64,000 nt of DNA from Sipunculus nudus (GCA_026874595.1 CM049306.1:40486019-40550018), one strand, 5' to 3'. Counted from the first letter of the stretch, positions 11,893 to 24,402 are shown. The notes: a model not told the origin generated them from the letters alone. Made by a program: numbers and translations.

Positions 11893-12760
11893 TTTAGCTC
11901 AGCTGACTTTCAGTCATGCTGGGCTATAGCGATGGGTCTTTGTCCAGCGTCCTTCCGTCTGTCCGTCCGTCCGGCCGGTATTTAGCAGGGCACAAATCGT
12001 AACCGTAGGGGCTAGGGCTATGAACCCTATGCAGTCTTAGAGGTCTCCTTGCAAACCTGAAATTAGGTCACTGCGACCTATATTCTCTATGTTATGGGGT
12101 GTGTTTGCACCCCCCAGAAATAACTCTTTTAGACAAAATTTTCATCCCAAACCTTCCATCTTTCACATACAGCTCACCTACCAACAGGGGAAGAACCATA
12201 ATTTTTTTTAGGTCCAAAGGTCAAGGTCACAGGAGCCTCTTCTTTGAAAAGCCTGTGGATGCATTTTAAGCCAACCCTTTCATCCCAATTCTTTGATCTT
12301 TCACATATAGCTCACTTACTAAGTTGGAGAAGAATCCTATAGATTTTGAGGTCACAAGGTCAAAGGTCAGGGTCACAGGATCCACTTCTTTGAAAAGGTT
12401 GTGGACCCATTTCAAGCTTGACTTTTCATTCCAAACCTTCCAGCACTGATATCGCTTCTCTGCCAACAGGGGAAAAGACCTGTTGATTTTGAGGTCAAAG
12501 TTCAAGTTTACAGCACCCACTTCTTGCGTGGAGTCATTTTCAGGCAAACTTTTCAATCTGTACCTTCCATCTGTCATATATGGCTTACCTACCAATAAGG
12601 GAAGAAGCCTATTGATGTTGAGGTCAAAAATTCAAAGGTCAAGGTCACAATATTTAATTGTTCTAAATGCTTGTGAGCATATTCAAGTGTAACTGTTCAA
12701 CCTAAACCTTCAGTCTTTCACATATGCCACATCTATGCATCACTCAGTTTGACTCAAACT
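11893..12760. repeat. Dispersed repeat with AGGTCA-rich internal units, copy 1
   Basis: Starts 'TTTAGCTCAGCTGACTTTCA' and contains a pyrimidine-rich 'CTTCCGTCTGTCCGTCCG' block. Then come several degenerate units of about 150 bp of the form 'CTTTCACATATAGCTCAC...GAAGAA...GAGGTCA...AAGGTCAGGGTCAC'. The same start recurs at about 13707, marking a repeat family. No coding frame persists through the units. Confidence 0.7.
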
Positions 12761-13706
12761 TCATATTTATGGGTCTTTTTGCTTGAATAAATAACTTATT
12801 GATTTTGGGGTCAGCTGGTCAGCAGGTTAAAGGTTGCAGGTCAAAGTTATTCACCCATTGGTTGCCAAGTAATTACACCAGATTTAAGTGGTTAGTAGTT
12901 ACCCATCATTTAGAAAGAATCCAGTTGATATGTGGGCAAAAGGCCAAGGTCATAGGTCAGGGATGTTCACAATTACTTATTTTATAGACAATCTCTATTT
13001 TTCTTGTAAATATAACCATCCCACTCCAGCTGGTACATCTCCCTGTGTGGCTGTAATTGTGAGTGACACTGGTGACATATGACTCCCTTTTGTATCAGCC
13101 TATTAAGTGATAAGGCTCAGTGATAAGTACCTCGTTACACCATAACAAAAACACTGTTGTCGGATTGCTTTAGCCAGGCATTAAGACTATGAGAGTAAAG
13201 TATTAAGATTTAGCAACTGATTTATAAGATGATGGGAACATTTTGCAGTTTATTTTATGGAATCCTAGCAATAAACTGAATATTGTAATATATATCACCA
13301 CATATAAAAGCAAGTGTTTGTTCTCATAATTTGTGGATGTGTACCTTGATTTAGGATGGCTTTTTGTTTTATTTCAAGACTCTTAGTCATGCTTTCTGCA
13401 TTTCTTTTCTTTCAGGTTTGGCAGTTTACCTACCCTGCTGATCCCATTGAAAAGCAGTGATAATAAAAAATATTGGACTTACACTTTTTAGATTTACATA
13501 TCTTTTAATCTAATATGAGGACCTGAAAATGCCTTTTGAATTGTTTTGGACATTCATTACTGTAACATCCTTTGAAGAATTTGCTACAAGTTTGGTCTCT
13601 TATTGGAGGATGTGTGATATCAAATGTCCGACTTGTCAGAAATTCATTATGTCTGCCAGTTAGCCACCTTAGAAATCCTTTTGTCAGTGCAGTTTCAGTG
13701 ATATTT
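12761..13706. other. Intergenic between two repeat copies
   Basis: Contains a few further AGGTCA-like motifs up to about 12960 and otherwise nothing recognisable. Confidence 0.4.
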
Positions 13707-14212
13707 AGCTCAGCTGACTTTTAGTCATGCTGTGCTATAGCGATGGGTCTTTGTCTGTCGTCCTTCCGTCTGTCCGTCTGGCCAGCAGTCCGGCCGTTAG
13801 CAGGGCACAAATTGTAACTGTAAGGGATAGATACGTGAACCCTATGCAGTCTTAGAGGTTCTAAAAAGATCTCCTTGCAGATCTAAAATTAGGTCACTGT
13901 GACCTATATTCTCTAAGTTACGGGGTGTGTTTGCACCTCCCAGAATTAATTCTTATAGCCAAAATAATCATCCCAAACCTTACATGTCAATAGAGGAACA
14001 AACCTTTTGATATTTAGGTCTTAGGGTCAAATGTCAATGTCACAGGACCAGCTTCTTGAAAAAAGTTGTGGATGCATTTCAAGTCAGACTTTTCATCCCG
14101 TACCTTCCATCTTCCATGCAAGTATGATCAGATACCATAAGGTATACCATCAGGCTTTAAATACAGGTCATGCTTGTCAGCTGAGCGTCATGACCCATGG
14201 GTCACTTGTTTC
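13707..14212. repeat. Dispersed repeat with AGGTCA-rich internal units, copy 2
   Basis: Begins 'TTTAGCTCAGCTGACTTTTA' with the same block order as the copy at 11893 but fewer internal units. It ends near 'CATGACCCATGGGTCACTTG', which contains a short palindrome. Confidence 0.7.
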
Positions 14213-14545
14213 TTTGTGGATTTTGTTTGCCCACATATCAGGTGTGAAAAATAGGTTGGTTGGCCCTCTGTCAGCCTTGGGCAATTTTTGCTAATTAGCA
14301 TAAAACATAATGGCCGCCAAAATAATGCGAAATAGTAAAAATGCCATAATAAGCTTTACATTTGACAAAGAGGGTCATCCAATACATGTATTATGTATTA
14401 TGCCCCAGAGAATTCATTTTCGGTATTGTTTTAGTCATATTAATAATCATTTTAAAAGTATTTCTTCTCCCATTTGAAAAAAAAAAACTGTAAATATACT
14501 GAATTCATGATTTTGTTAGTACGTTTGTTCCAAAGCATTCTATTG
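14213..14545 (+). repeat. Left arm of a 6.2-kb-spaced inverted repeat
   Basis: The stretch from 'TCTTTGTGGATTTTGTTTGC' through 'GGTTGGCCCTCTGTCAGCCT' to 'CCAAAGCATTCT' is the reverse complement, with scattered differences, of about 20085-20437. The arms are about 330-350 bp. No transposase lies between them, so they may be two independent copies of one repeat in opposite orientation. Confidence 0.7.
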
Positions 14546-14730
14546 ATCGATGGTAATAAATTAAACTAATTAAACACTCAAGTATAGATGAAGATGAGAT
14601 GATCAAACGTTCTGTAAAACAGCTGTTATACATTATAAAAATAATATGCTGTTTTGTGACCTATGTATGACCTTCATAATGAAACAATAAGAGCGAAACT
14701 GAAGTTATCCACAGTTTTTATTTCCCCCTT

Positions 14731-14905
14731 GTGTCACGACGAGGTCAAATATTAACAATTTAGGCGAGATTTTACTTAGTTTGAAGGGGATTATGTGAGC
14801 ATAATTTGGGTCCATTTAAATTGAAATGGCACCTTTACGGAAATTCATCTATATTCGTGGCAAATGTAACAGTTGTATGTGTCTGCATATAATATTAAAG
14901 GTTTT
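14731..14905 (+). repeat. Direct repeat of about 170 bp, copy 1
   Basis: 'TTGTGTCACGACGAGG' through 'GGCAAATGTAACAGTTGTAT' is shared with about 18594-18765 in the same orientation. An LTR pair was considered, but there is no gag or pol between the copies. Confidence 0.65.
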
Positions 14906-15073
14906 TGCATGACAAAAGATTATGTAAGAGTTTGTAGAGTGTATTATGAAGGGTATACATACGAACGGACAAAGCTGTCACATTTATGGAAAACTAACTG
15001 GTTTCTCAAAAATATTTATATATGATTATAGCGGGGTCGAAAAGCATTACAGACAGCTGAGTCATACTTGAAG

Positions 15074-15104
<31 letters not shown>
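15074..15104. repeat. Uninterrupted C homopolymer, about 31 bp
   Basis: The longest C-run in the window. It is read directly, but its length is liable to sequencing error. Confidence 0.85.
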
Positions 15105-15319
15105 AGTCTTTACATATTTTGTCAAAGGTTATCACTGTGGACTTCCATATGTGGCCGCTAACATTCACAGACCTAGGATGTATATTTTTATGTTTTACTT
15201 CCATGGTTTGTTATTTGTTGGCTCTGTCTATATCAGCATCCCTTTTTGTGACCGATATATGGCCTTCATTATGAAACTAATAAAGCGCAACTGCCTTTTA
15301 CCACACATTTTTTAGCGAA

Positions 15320-15390
15320 CCTGTGAGCTTATGCGATGGTGCGCCGTCGTATGTCGTGCGTCGTACGTCGTGCGTCGTCTGTACGTTAAC
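15320..15390. repeat. Short CG-rich minisatellite (GTCGTGCGTC type)
   Basis: Four to five imperfect copies of a motif of about ten bases around 'GTCGTGCGTCGTACGTCGTG', in a stretch otherwise poor in CpG. Confidence 0.7.
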
Positions 15391-16930
15391 CATAGCTATC
15401 TAAAAAACGGCAGGAGCTAGCATCACCAATTTTTTTGCAAATTATCAGTCATCCAAAAAACTATATCGGATTTTGTTTATTTATTTCTAACTGCATTTTC
15501 TTAGATTTTATAGGGAAAAGGCTAAAAAAAGCTTTAAAAATCTTCTCCGAAACTGTCCCGCCAAATTGTCCAATATTTCACAGAAATGATCCCTGGAACA
15601 ATCTTTCTCAAGTTTGTTCGAATGGTTCCAGTTTGGAGATTTTCGGCCGAGTTACAGGAGGTTGAACTTTGTTAACTGTGCAAAAAAGCATATTAAAATT
15701 TAAATCTCAGAAACGGCTGGAGCTATCATCACCAAATTTTATGCCTGTTGGTAACATAGGTCATATTAGACTGGTACCCTGCTCTATTATGCCCCTCTTC
15801 CTCTATGAGTTATAAACTTGCGAAACGTTTTTCGACTGATGCCACTGAAGCCAGTTTGTTAAATATTTTATAAGAATAATCCCTACAATAATTCTTATAA
15901 TAAATGTCATTAATGGTTCCACATGAATGATTTTTGGCTGAATTATGGAGATTGAATTGAGCCATTTTACCATATATGTTAGCTGTGTGATGCTGTTACA
16001 TCTAGCCCGGCTTCAGTTTATCAGCATCTATTACATCATGCCAATAGACATTTAGATTTCAGGTTATATTTGGTTAATATTGACAAGAAAGTTTTTTTAA
16101 AAGCTTTTAAAAAATTTAGATTTATGATTTAAGTTATTCATCATACCAGGCAATGTTACAATCATGGATATTTAGCTCTCTGTGGCTATATAAAGACAAC
16201 TGTACGTGGATTAAAATAAATTATTGGTATCCCTACTCAACTTAATTCAAGAATTTGCCATCAATGATATATATCTGTATTTTAATTTTGCATTCAGTAT
16301 GCATCCGTAATAATTTAACATATATTTCTGATTTCTTTTTTTTTATAAAAAGTCAGCTGAAAAGCATTTTTTATTGGGAAAATAAATTTCAAAGTTATTT
16401 CAAGTAGGGACCACTTTTGTGTACAGATGGCAGCACTTGGTTTACCATTGGCAGATTGCCAGTGCCTTGATGTTGGCCATTAGCCAAGATGATGTCAGCT
16501 CTATAAATAGTTTTGGCACAGTGCCAGGATTGGAAGAAGTGCAGCCAGGTATAGATCAAAAGTTCACTCAGTGCAGTAGCTTCATTCTATTTATAGCTTT
16601 GGTAGACTGCTCACTGCATCATATTTGGCACCAAAGTTCAGCCTGAATCTATTTATAGCTTTGGCAGACTGCCAACTGTGTCAGATTATGCAACAGGTCA
16701 AGAGTTCACTCAGTGCAGCCAGGTACAGGTCAAAAGTTCACTCAGTCTAGCCAGGTGCAGGTCAAGAATTCACTCAGTGCAGTAGCTTGAGGCAGCAATT
16801 TGTCACAGGTCACTCGGGGGCAACTGCCTTACTCACCTAAGCCTTGTCAGCCCAGTGCATCAAACTCTGGCGAAGTTTGATGTATTGGTCTGATACCTGT
16901 CTATGCGTCTTTGATGGTATTCTCATTTAC
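15391..16930. other. Repeat-derived gene-free stretch
   Basis: Contains degenerate phrases such as 'GGAGCTAGCATCACCAA' and 'GGAGCTATCATCACCAAATT' (about 15410 and 15718), and short irregular repeats of 'CACTCAGTGCAG' at about 16560-16830. No gene is supported. Confidence 0.45.
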
Positions 16931-18245
16931 AAGACAGGTGGTGCCACCTACATTGACTTTTGCAGTGTATGCGCCTGCTTATTTCTACAGAGGAATTTGA
17001 TACATCAGCCTAAAATTGGGTATGTTTATACATATGGGGTAGCTTTATAGTGTACAAGACTGGTGGCGCCCCCTACAGTAATTTTTGCACAGTGTATGTC
17101 CCTGCTTATTTCACAGGAGGGGTTTGACATATCAGTCTGATATTGGGTATATGTATATATCTTTTCGTTGTATATAAGACTGGTGGTGCCAGCTACAATC
17201 ATTGTATCCGCCAAAACAGAGTTTTGCGGATACTATGGTTTCAGTCCGACGCCGACGCTTCCGCCATTGCCGCATAGGTTTCCAGAGAACTCCTCCATAA
17301 CCACTGGGCTGAATTTTTTAAAATTCGGAATTATGATCGGTCAAATGTGAACTGCTGCGCCCTCATTTTTGGTTGACCGTTGATCTTTCCTCTCTGCCCA
17401 GCGTCCATTTGTGCGTCTGTTTCTACACATAAACCCACATATCTCGGGAACCGTTTGACCGATAAGGCTAACGATTTTGCACAAATGTAGCCCTTGGAAA
17501 GCTTTATAACATACACTAAAATGGTGGCGCCACCTGCAACCATTTTTGCACAGCGTCCATCTGTTCATCTGCCTTAGGATAAAAACACTAATATCTCTGC
17601 ATTGGTTGGACTTATCCACCTGATATTTTGCATGTGTATATCCTAGACAGTTTTTTTTTTATTTTATGACAGGTGGCGCCACCTACATTCACGTTTAAGC
17701 TGCAGACATCCAAGCTCATATCTCGTGAACCGTTTGACCAGTTGGGCCAAAATTTTGCATGTGTATAGATCTCCCATAGCTCTTTATCATACGCAAAACG
17801 GGTGGTGCTACCTGCAACCATTTTTGCACAGCGTCCATCTGTTCATCTGCCTTGGGATAAAATCACTCATATCTCGCCAGTGGTTTGACTTATCCACCTG
17901 ATATTTTGCAGGTTTATACATCCTTGACAGCTTTCTTGATTTTATGGCAGGTGGCGCCACCTACATTTATGTATACGCTGCAGACATTCAGGCTTATATC
18001 TCAGGACTGGTTTGACATATAACCCTGAAATTTTGCATGTGTATAGATCTCACATAGCTCTTAATCATACACAAAATTGGTGGTGCCACCTGCAATCATT
18101 TTTGCACAGCGTCCGTCTGTTTTTCTGCCGTGGGCTAAAATCACTCATATCTCAGTAGTGGTTTGACATATCTGCCTAAAATTTTGCATGTTTATACATC
18201 TTGGATTGCTTTCTGGATTTTGTGGTAGGTGGCGCAACCTACATA
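16930..18245. repeat. Tandem array, 278-bp period, with GGTGGCGCCACC palindromes
   Basis: The phrase 'GTGGCGCCACCTGCAACC' (or a close variant) starts at 17524, 17802 and 18080, exactly 278 bp apart. A second palindrome, 'GTGGCGCCACCTAC', starts at 17673, 17951 and 18229, also 278 bp apart. More degenerate units extend left to about 16930. Each unit also carries 'TTTTGCACAGCGTCCATCTG' and 'ATATCTC'. Related phrases occur in introns of both FGD copies (about 35580-35900 and 57180-57420) in inverted orientation. No coding frame is conserved. Confidence 0.85.
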
Positions 18246-18593
18246 CACATTATGGATGCAGACACCCATCTATTATGCAACACATCTCACTCTTTTTCCC
18301 CTTGCCACTCAATCCATGCCTCACTTCACCTTTCCTACTCTGATTTTGGCGGATACACGTAGTCGCTTGTTGACTACCTATATTCTAGTTTTTGTGTTGT
18401 GTGCACCCATGCCAGAATAGCAGCAGTGATGTTTGTTTAATTGTTTCTTGTTCTAAGTGTTTAGTACTTGCATTGTTCATATACATGTTACACATGTTCT
18501 TGAAAAGTAATGGTCCAGCATTGAAACATTATACCTGGTGTAATCTCATTGCACAGGTTCGCCTTAGGCCTGTAGGCTTTGTTATTTATCCAC

Positions 18594-18765
18594 TTGTGTC
18601 ACGACGAGGCCCGATATATACAACTTAGACGAGAATTTATTGAGTCCGAGGGGGATTAAATTAACAATTTGAGTCCAATTAAATCAAAATTTCATATTTA
18701 AGGAAATTCATATTTGTTCGATGGCAAATGTAACAGTTGTATGTGTTTGCATGTACGCAAAGTCA
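18594..18765 (+). repeat. Direct repeat of about 170 bp, copy 2
   Basis: Matches about 14731-14905 in the same orientation and includes 'GGCAAATGTAACAGTTGTAT'. Confidence 0.65.
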
Positions 18766-20084
18766 TATCAAATATATTGCAACGTTCTCGGATATACTGC
18801 TGCAAGCTTCCATCAGCATCAAATAGGTATCAGCATCATATTAATATGGATTATTCGTCGGCTATGTGATCGCCAACTATATTGAATTGCCTGTGCAAGC
18901 TGACCTCATTTCCCCACTTTCTGTAGCTAAACCAGAAAAGACTATTACTTTAGGTTTTATATTATAATTAACAGCTTTTTAGAAAAAGGTGACCCAAATG
19001 AGCATAAATTTAATTGGATTTTTCAAATAATTTTATGGAAACATACAAATTAAGTCAATAGCAACATATGACATCTGATGTGAATAAACACACGCTTCTG
19101 ATGTCATTTCTGTTATCAAATATTTCAGGAATACCTGAAACCTTCAGCTCCAAAATTCATGTTACATAAACGATGATGACAATGCGTTAGAGTTTTATAA
19201 AAAGCCCCGCCCCCGAAAAATTTTGCCGTTGGTGTTATGCATAATAATGAGGGAAAAAAAGTCTGAATGAAACGTTGAACTTAAAAAGTGCATGAGCGCA
19301 AATCGGCAACATATAGATGTATTCCTATTTATGGACACAGAAAACACGAAGGTTTAATGCAGTTAATTGTATAATATTGAGCTGGCACATATTACGGAAA
19401 CACGTTACATAATTATTAATGTCAAATTTTGTTCCGTGATATGATATCGCAAATTCAGGGATTTACTTGTATCTAGGAGACCTACAAATGCAAACAACAA
19501 AATGATTTGCCGTGAACAGCCTATGGATAAAAAATCGCTAATTAATTACTCATATGCGTTTAATAGTCCATGAGGAAGACTAAGCTACATTTCCCAAGTA
19601 AATAAAAAAAAAGATGATAACCTTGGAATGTCACAAGGGATAGTTGGCTATCGGTTGGGACTTGGGACACGGATATCGAGAATATCTCAGTTAAGCTCAT
19701 TTTTCATTAAACTCAACTATATAGATTAACGTACAGCCAAAGTGTGGGTGGCATTTATAAGAAAAGAAAAAATAACTATGGAATTTCACAAAACACACCC
19801 TTTTCATTATTGCTATATGAAAACTTATGAGAATTAAAATGTATTGTCTACCTTATTGAATGATGTCGCCAAACTAAGCTATACAGTCTTATTTCAGTAT
19901 ACAAGGTCTAGTTTGTAATAATATTTTGTTTCAGCATTCCTCTTTGTTTGCACTTCAAATTCTGAATTTAAATAGAAAGTCTACATATTAGGGTACAAGT
20001 TAAAGCTTTCCTTACTTTAAAGAACTAATATGTTTTATAAATGAAACTTTCGGCACTAAAACGGTGCTTATCGCGAGAAATATT
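18766..20084. other. Intergenic, nothing recognised
   Basis: AT-rich, with no supported exon, RNA gene or repeat. Confidence 0.5.
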
Positions 20085-20437
20085 CCGCAGAATGCTTTGG
20101 GACATCGGTACTAACCAAATCATGTGTTCAGTATGTGTTCAGTATGTTTACGGTTTTTTTTTCAAATGGGAGAAAAAAACATTGAAAATGGTGATCATTA
20201 TGACTAAAACAATACCAAAAATGAATTATCTGGGTCATTATACCCCAGAATACATGTACTGGATGACCCTCTGTGTCAAATGTAAAGGTAATAATGGCAT
20301 TTTAGCTATTTTCGCATTATTTTGACGGCCATTTTGTTTTATGCTTACTAGCAAAAATTGCTCAAGGCTGACAGAGGGCCAACCAACATATTTTTCACAC
20401 CTGATATGTGGGCAAACAAAATCCACAAAGAAAAAAC
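20085..20437 (-). repeat. Right arm of the 6.2-kb-spaced inverted repeat
   Basis: Reverse complement of about 14213-14545. It includes 'AGGCTGACAGAGGGCCAACC' and 'GCAAACAAAATCCACAAAGA'. Confidence 0.7.
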
Positions 20438-20790
20438 TTAAGACCACAAAACAAGGTTAGCTAAAAAAATGACCTTTGGCTGCTGGACCATAAGTGACCC
20501 TGCCCCTTTTCCAGTTAAATATATTATGTCTGTATATGATGTCCGGTCGCACGTCTGTTAGCATTTAACTCGGCCGCAGTCGCTTAATCCCTATTTTTGG
20601 TTGTGTTTTTATCGAGAAATGGACGAAGCTGTGCACTATATATGAGTATATATCTATAGTAGTGCCTTAGTACGGAGATGGCATGTATCACTATAGAGGT
20701 GTAATATGCACTGTTCCTTCCCATTTCCCCCTGAAATGGGGATTCGAGCGACTGTGAACTCGGCACACATTGTATCTCTTATATAGACCC

Positions 20791-21089
20791 TTAAAAGGTG
20801 TGTTTCCATGCGCGTTTGTGTATGCCTTAAAAATAGGTGTTTTTTCATTGATGCGTATATGCGTGAACTGGCAGACGTATACTAGTATATTTGTACAATG
20901 GATCGAGAAGGCTATCCACAAAAACATGAAGGGACATCATTTATCCCAGAATCCCTGAGTTCACGCAGACCCTATGGCTACAGGGGAGACTTTCACGTAT
21001 AAACGCTGGCGGCACATGGAAACACCCCAGTTACAAAATCATATGATCGATTTTTCACGCATATACGCGCACGTGGAAACACCCCTTAA
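20791..21089. mobile_element. TTAA-flanked MITE (GGTGT-type termini)
   Basis: The left end 'TTAAAAGGTGTGTTTCCATG' and right end 'GTGGAAACACCCCTTAA' are inverted repeats bounded by TTAA on each side, which fits a TTAA target duplication as in piggyBac-like elements. The interior carries further near-palindromic 'GCGTATATGCGTGAA' phrases and no transposase. Divergent relatives with the same layout are at 26169-26510 and 46530-46889. Confidence 0.7.
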
Positions 21090-23510
21090 AGTGACATCCA
21101 CACACATACCAAAGAAATCACCGTGAAGACTTAAACTAGGTCACAGTGACCCATTCATGAACCATCGAATTTTAAGCACTTGAACTGCCATGATTCTACC
21201 TATTGCATAATGTTTTAAGAAATAGTTAAATTATTCGATCAGAATACGTGAATTACATAACAAATTGCTTCTCAAACATGATTCTGGCGTTATGGTTTGA
21301 TCAGTTCTACGTTGCATTGACGTGAAACTTTTGTGTAACTGGTCCATCATGCGTCAAGAAAATAAGATTTATTAAGAAAGATGCATGCATTGATTGCTTT
21401 GAAATTGTTCTCTAAGACCGGTGTTGCCGACTTTAATTCCGTCATAATTTGGAAAATTGTGAGACTGCCAAGTAATATCCAGTTTAGCGTTTTTGCAACA
21501 CTGAATGATATACTACAATTAGGCATATAACTCATTGAAAATCTGAACAATATAATTTCAACCAATGCTACAAAAATGTGAGCAAAGTTGTAAAATTCCA
21601 CTGTGAGTTAAAATTCAAACGAAAATATTTATGTTTGCACATTTATCAGAGGAAACTTTATCCATTGTCTGCAGGCACCACCGACCATTCCTTCAATTGT
21701 ACATTTATTTCTGGAAAACCTATAGTGGTCACACATTGAGCCTAACGAACAACTCGTTTGCACTGTCTAAGAAATTTATGAATATATCCCTCATTGCTAC
21801 TTAACGTCACCATGCCTACTTAATGGTTAACATGATCACTTTTTCAGTATTATGGCTAGTTGTCTTCACAACTGACTTCTGAAATGTATTGACATCTTTA
21901 AACATTTCGTTAAGTAAAAGCGATCTGTGCGGTATATATAATCGCCTTTCCAACCAATACATTTTTCTTGGGCGTGCAGGTCTTGGATAATTTCACAGAT
22001 TGTGAGGTAAGCGTATTAAACCATTGGTCGTTTGATTTCAAAGACCACTCTCACCGGTACACTTTTGTTATTAGAGCTTAGACTGGCTGAGCCGGTAAAG
22101 CTAATTTGATTTCCAGGGGCTCTGTGGCTATATTGCAACAGATGGAACAAGTACTTCCACCTGGTGGCAAATTATATGAGCTAGCACAGATGATCCAGAT
22201 AAGGTTACAACTTACATGGAATAACGTTTTGTTGCTTCCGCCAGGAGGGTATGCGTTAATTCCCGTTCGTGTGTGTTGGTGTGTGTGTGCTTATGTGTTT
22301 GTTCATAATTAACATAACTCGCGCAATCTTGAACGGAATCTCATGAGTTTTTCAGGGTATTTCGGGAATGAGCCAATGAAGGATCGATTAGAGTTTTGTG
22401 TCGATCTGGTACATTAACCAGATCCAGTAACGTCTCCAAGGAATTTTCACAAATGCACTGTCACTTATTATGCGGGAATGAACCTTTGGGCCGGATAAGT
22501 AAATGGCGGAAGCTTGCACTTTGTTAGAAGGCAGATTTATAATTCTACATATTTTAGTGACTATCATACTAATGGCCTGACAGATCCAGTGATGGCTGTA
22601 ATTACTTGCTATCGGTCCATATTGGGCGTCTCAAGTGCATTTAAGTAAACTGAAGAAAGACAGATGGCTTAATTTATAGCCTAGTCGTCTATCAGGCATT
22701 TTACAGCTTTCAGCAAAATCTTTGATATTTTAAACATACTTAACTCACTCAGGGCATGCACCTTTTCCATCTCCGGTAGAGTATTATTCAGATCACGTGG
22801 CATTTATCCAGACAGTGCACTCTATGTATGTAGGATGTATATTAGTACAATAATTGCTGCGTGTAAGGAAAACAGGGCGACTTACTTTTAGTCTAACTCC
22901 GGGAAAACCAGTTATAACTTTGCGAGTTTTATGGCTAAACGATATCGAAATCATATAAAGTTTACAGGTATATATATGTAATGGATCTCGGTATTTATTT
23001 ACACCAGTAAAATCGGATTCTTTCGCACAGATGAAAACCCTATCCTTTTCTGCTTAATATTGCAACTGGAAACTCGCGGTGGTATTTTCACCTGTCGGTT
23101 ATATTTCCCGTGAGGCAGTAATGCTTTCCAAGGTTGCGGTGGCACCTGAACAATGGTACCGTATCAAGCAACATGTTAATTTGAGATACATTTGGTTTCT
23201 GGATCAGATTGCTACACTGTGACATTATCATCTTTCGATTTGTACTGCGAAACATGGATGATTTTAATGCCGTTCTCGTGAGGAGATCGACACTACCAAG
23301 TGAACATTTATAAGCATGTCCAGCTCAATGTGTGAGGAAATATTTTTCTCATTGTATGGGAGTAGGAAATCAGTAAACTGGTACAAATGAGAAATTAAAA
23401 CTCATTGAATTTAATCCAGCCATAATTTGCGGTTGAGGGCGCGGTCATCTCAGAGCGTTCACCCGACTTCTCCTTAGGCGAGACGGGTCAAATGGCCACA
23501 ACCCCCCCCC

Positions 23511-23546
<36 letters not shown>

Positions 23547-23647
23547 GATAAATTCCCACCATGAAACTCTTCTGGAATTACTTTCCTGTTGTATTTCCGT
23601 GCCTTTATCAAACCCTGACCCTGGTATACCGCTAGTTAATAAAATCG
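21090..23647. other. Intergenic up to the duplicated segment
   Basis: No gene is supported. A C-run and (CT)n microsatellite lie at about 23502-23544, just before the duplicated segment starts. Confidence 0.5.
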
Positions 23648-24082
23648 ATCAGCTGTTTTGATAATTAGTTCGGATACTGAACTTTCTATTGATATACTAC
23701 AGATACAAATCCTTAAATAATCTTTGTCCCTTCACATCTAATATATAATGGAACAAGTAACCCAAGGGCCATGACGCTCAGCAGCCAATTATGACCAATG
23801 ACATTTTGAGCTGATGTTTACAATTTCTAGTCAGATAAGGATAACCCAAATATGTGACCTTGACCTTCTGACACCAAAGTCGATAACGATCTTACTTTAT
23901 TGGTTAGTAACATAGAGTTGAATTCGGTATATCATTAACCAGTCCAAAGGGAATTAATCTTTTAAAACCAAATATAAAATAACTTTCACATGCATGTGAA
24001 CTTGACCTTCTGATTCTTCATTTAAGACTAGTTAAAGTGAAGTAAAATGCGTGTTTGAGTGAATACTGAACTCTCTGAAATA

Positions 24083-24402
24083 TCACAAATCGACTCTGAG
24101 CTCACTGCCGGCATGTTATACCATGCATATGCATCTTTCACGTTTTTGAGCATACTACATAGACCTAGAGAAAATGATTTAAACTAAGTTAGAATGTCAT
24201 GTTGAAATAACTCTGAAAAATAACATACACATACAAATTTATTTATTAATTTACATACGACATTAAAATAATAATGATAGAGGCAGCAGTCGTAGGATAC
24301 AATAGGACTACTATAGTTTAACTGTCTGGCACTTATGAATATCAACAATATTGTAACAGACAACAAGTAATTAATTATCACAGCATCTCCGATATATACG
24401 AT
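24083..24402. repeat. Block identical between the two duplicates
   Basis: About 318 bp here match about 45803-46120 base for base by eye, while both flanks show regular differences. There is no convincing coding frame. The 65-codon minus-strand frame is identical only because the DNA is. Confidence 0.7.

Noticed and set aside
16930-18245. CRISPR array
   Set aside because: Repeats are 278 bp and degenerate with no short-repeat/unique-spacer pattern, in eukaryotic DNA.
14731-18765. LTR retrotransposon bounded by the direct repeats at 14731 and 18594
   Set aside because: No gag, protease, reverse transcriptase or integrase between them, and the shared block does not have clean TG..CA ends.
24184-24381. 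65-codon frame conserved exactly in both duplicates (also at 45906-46103)
   Set aside because: The DNA there is identical for longer than the frame on both sides, so protein-level conservation is not shown.
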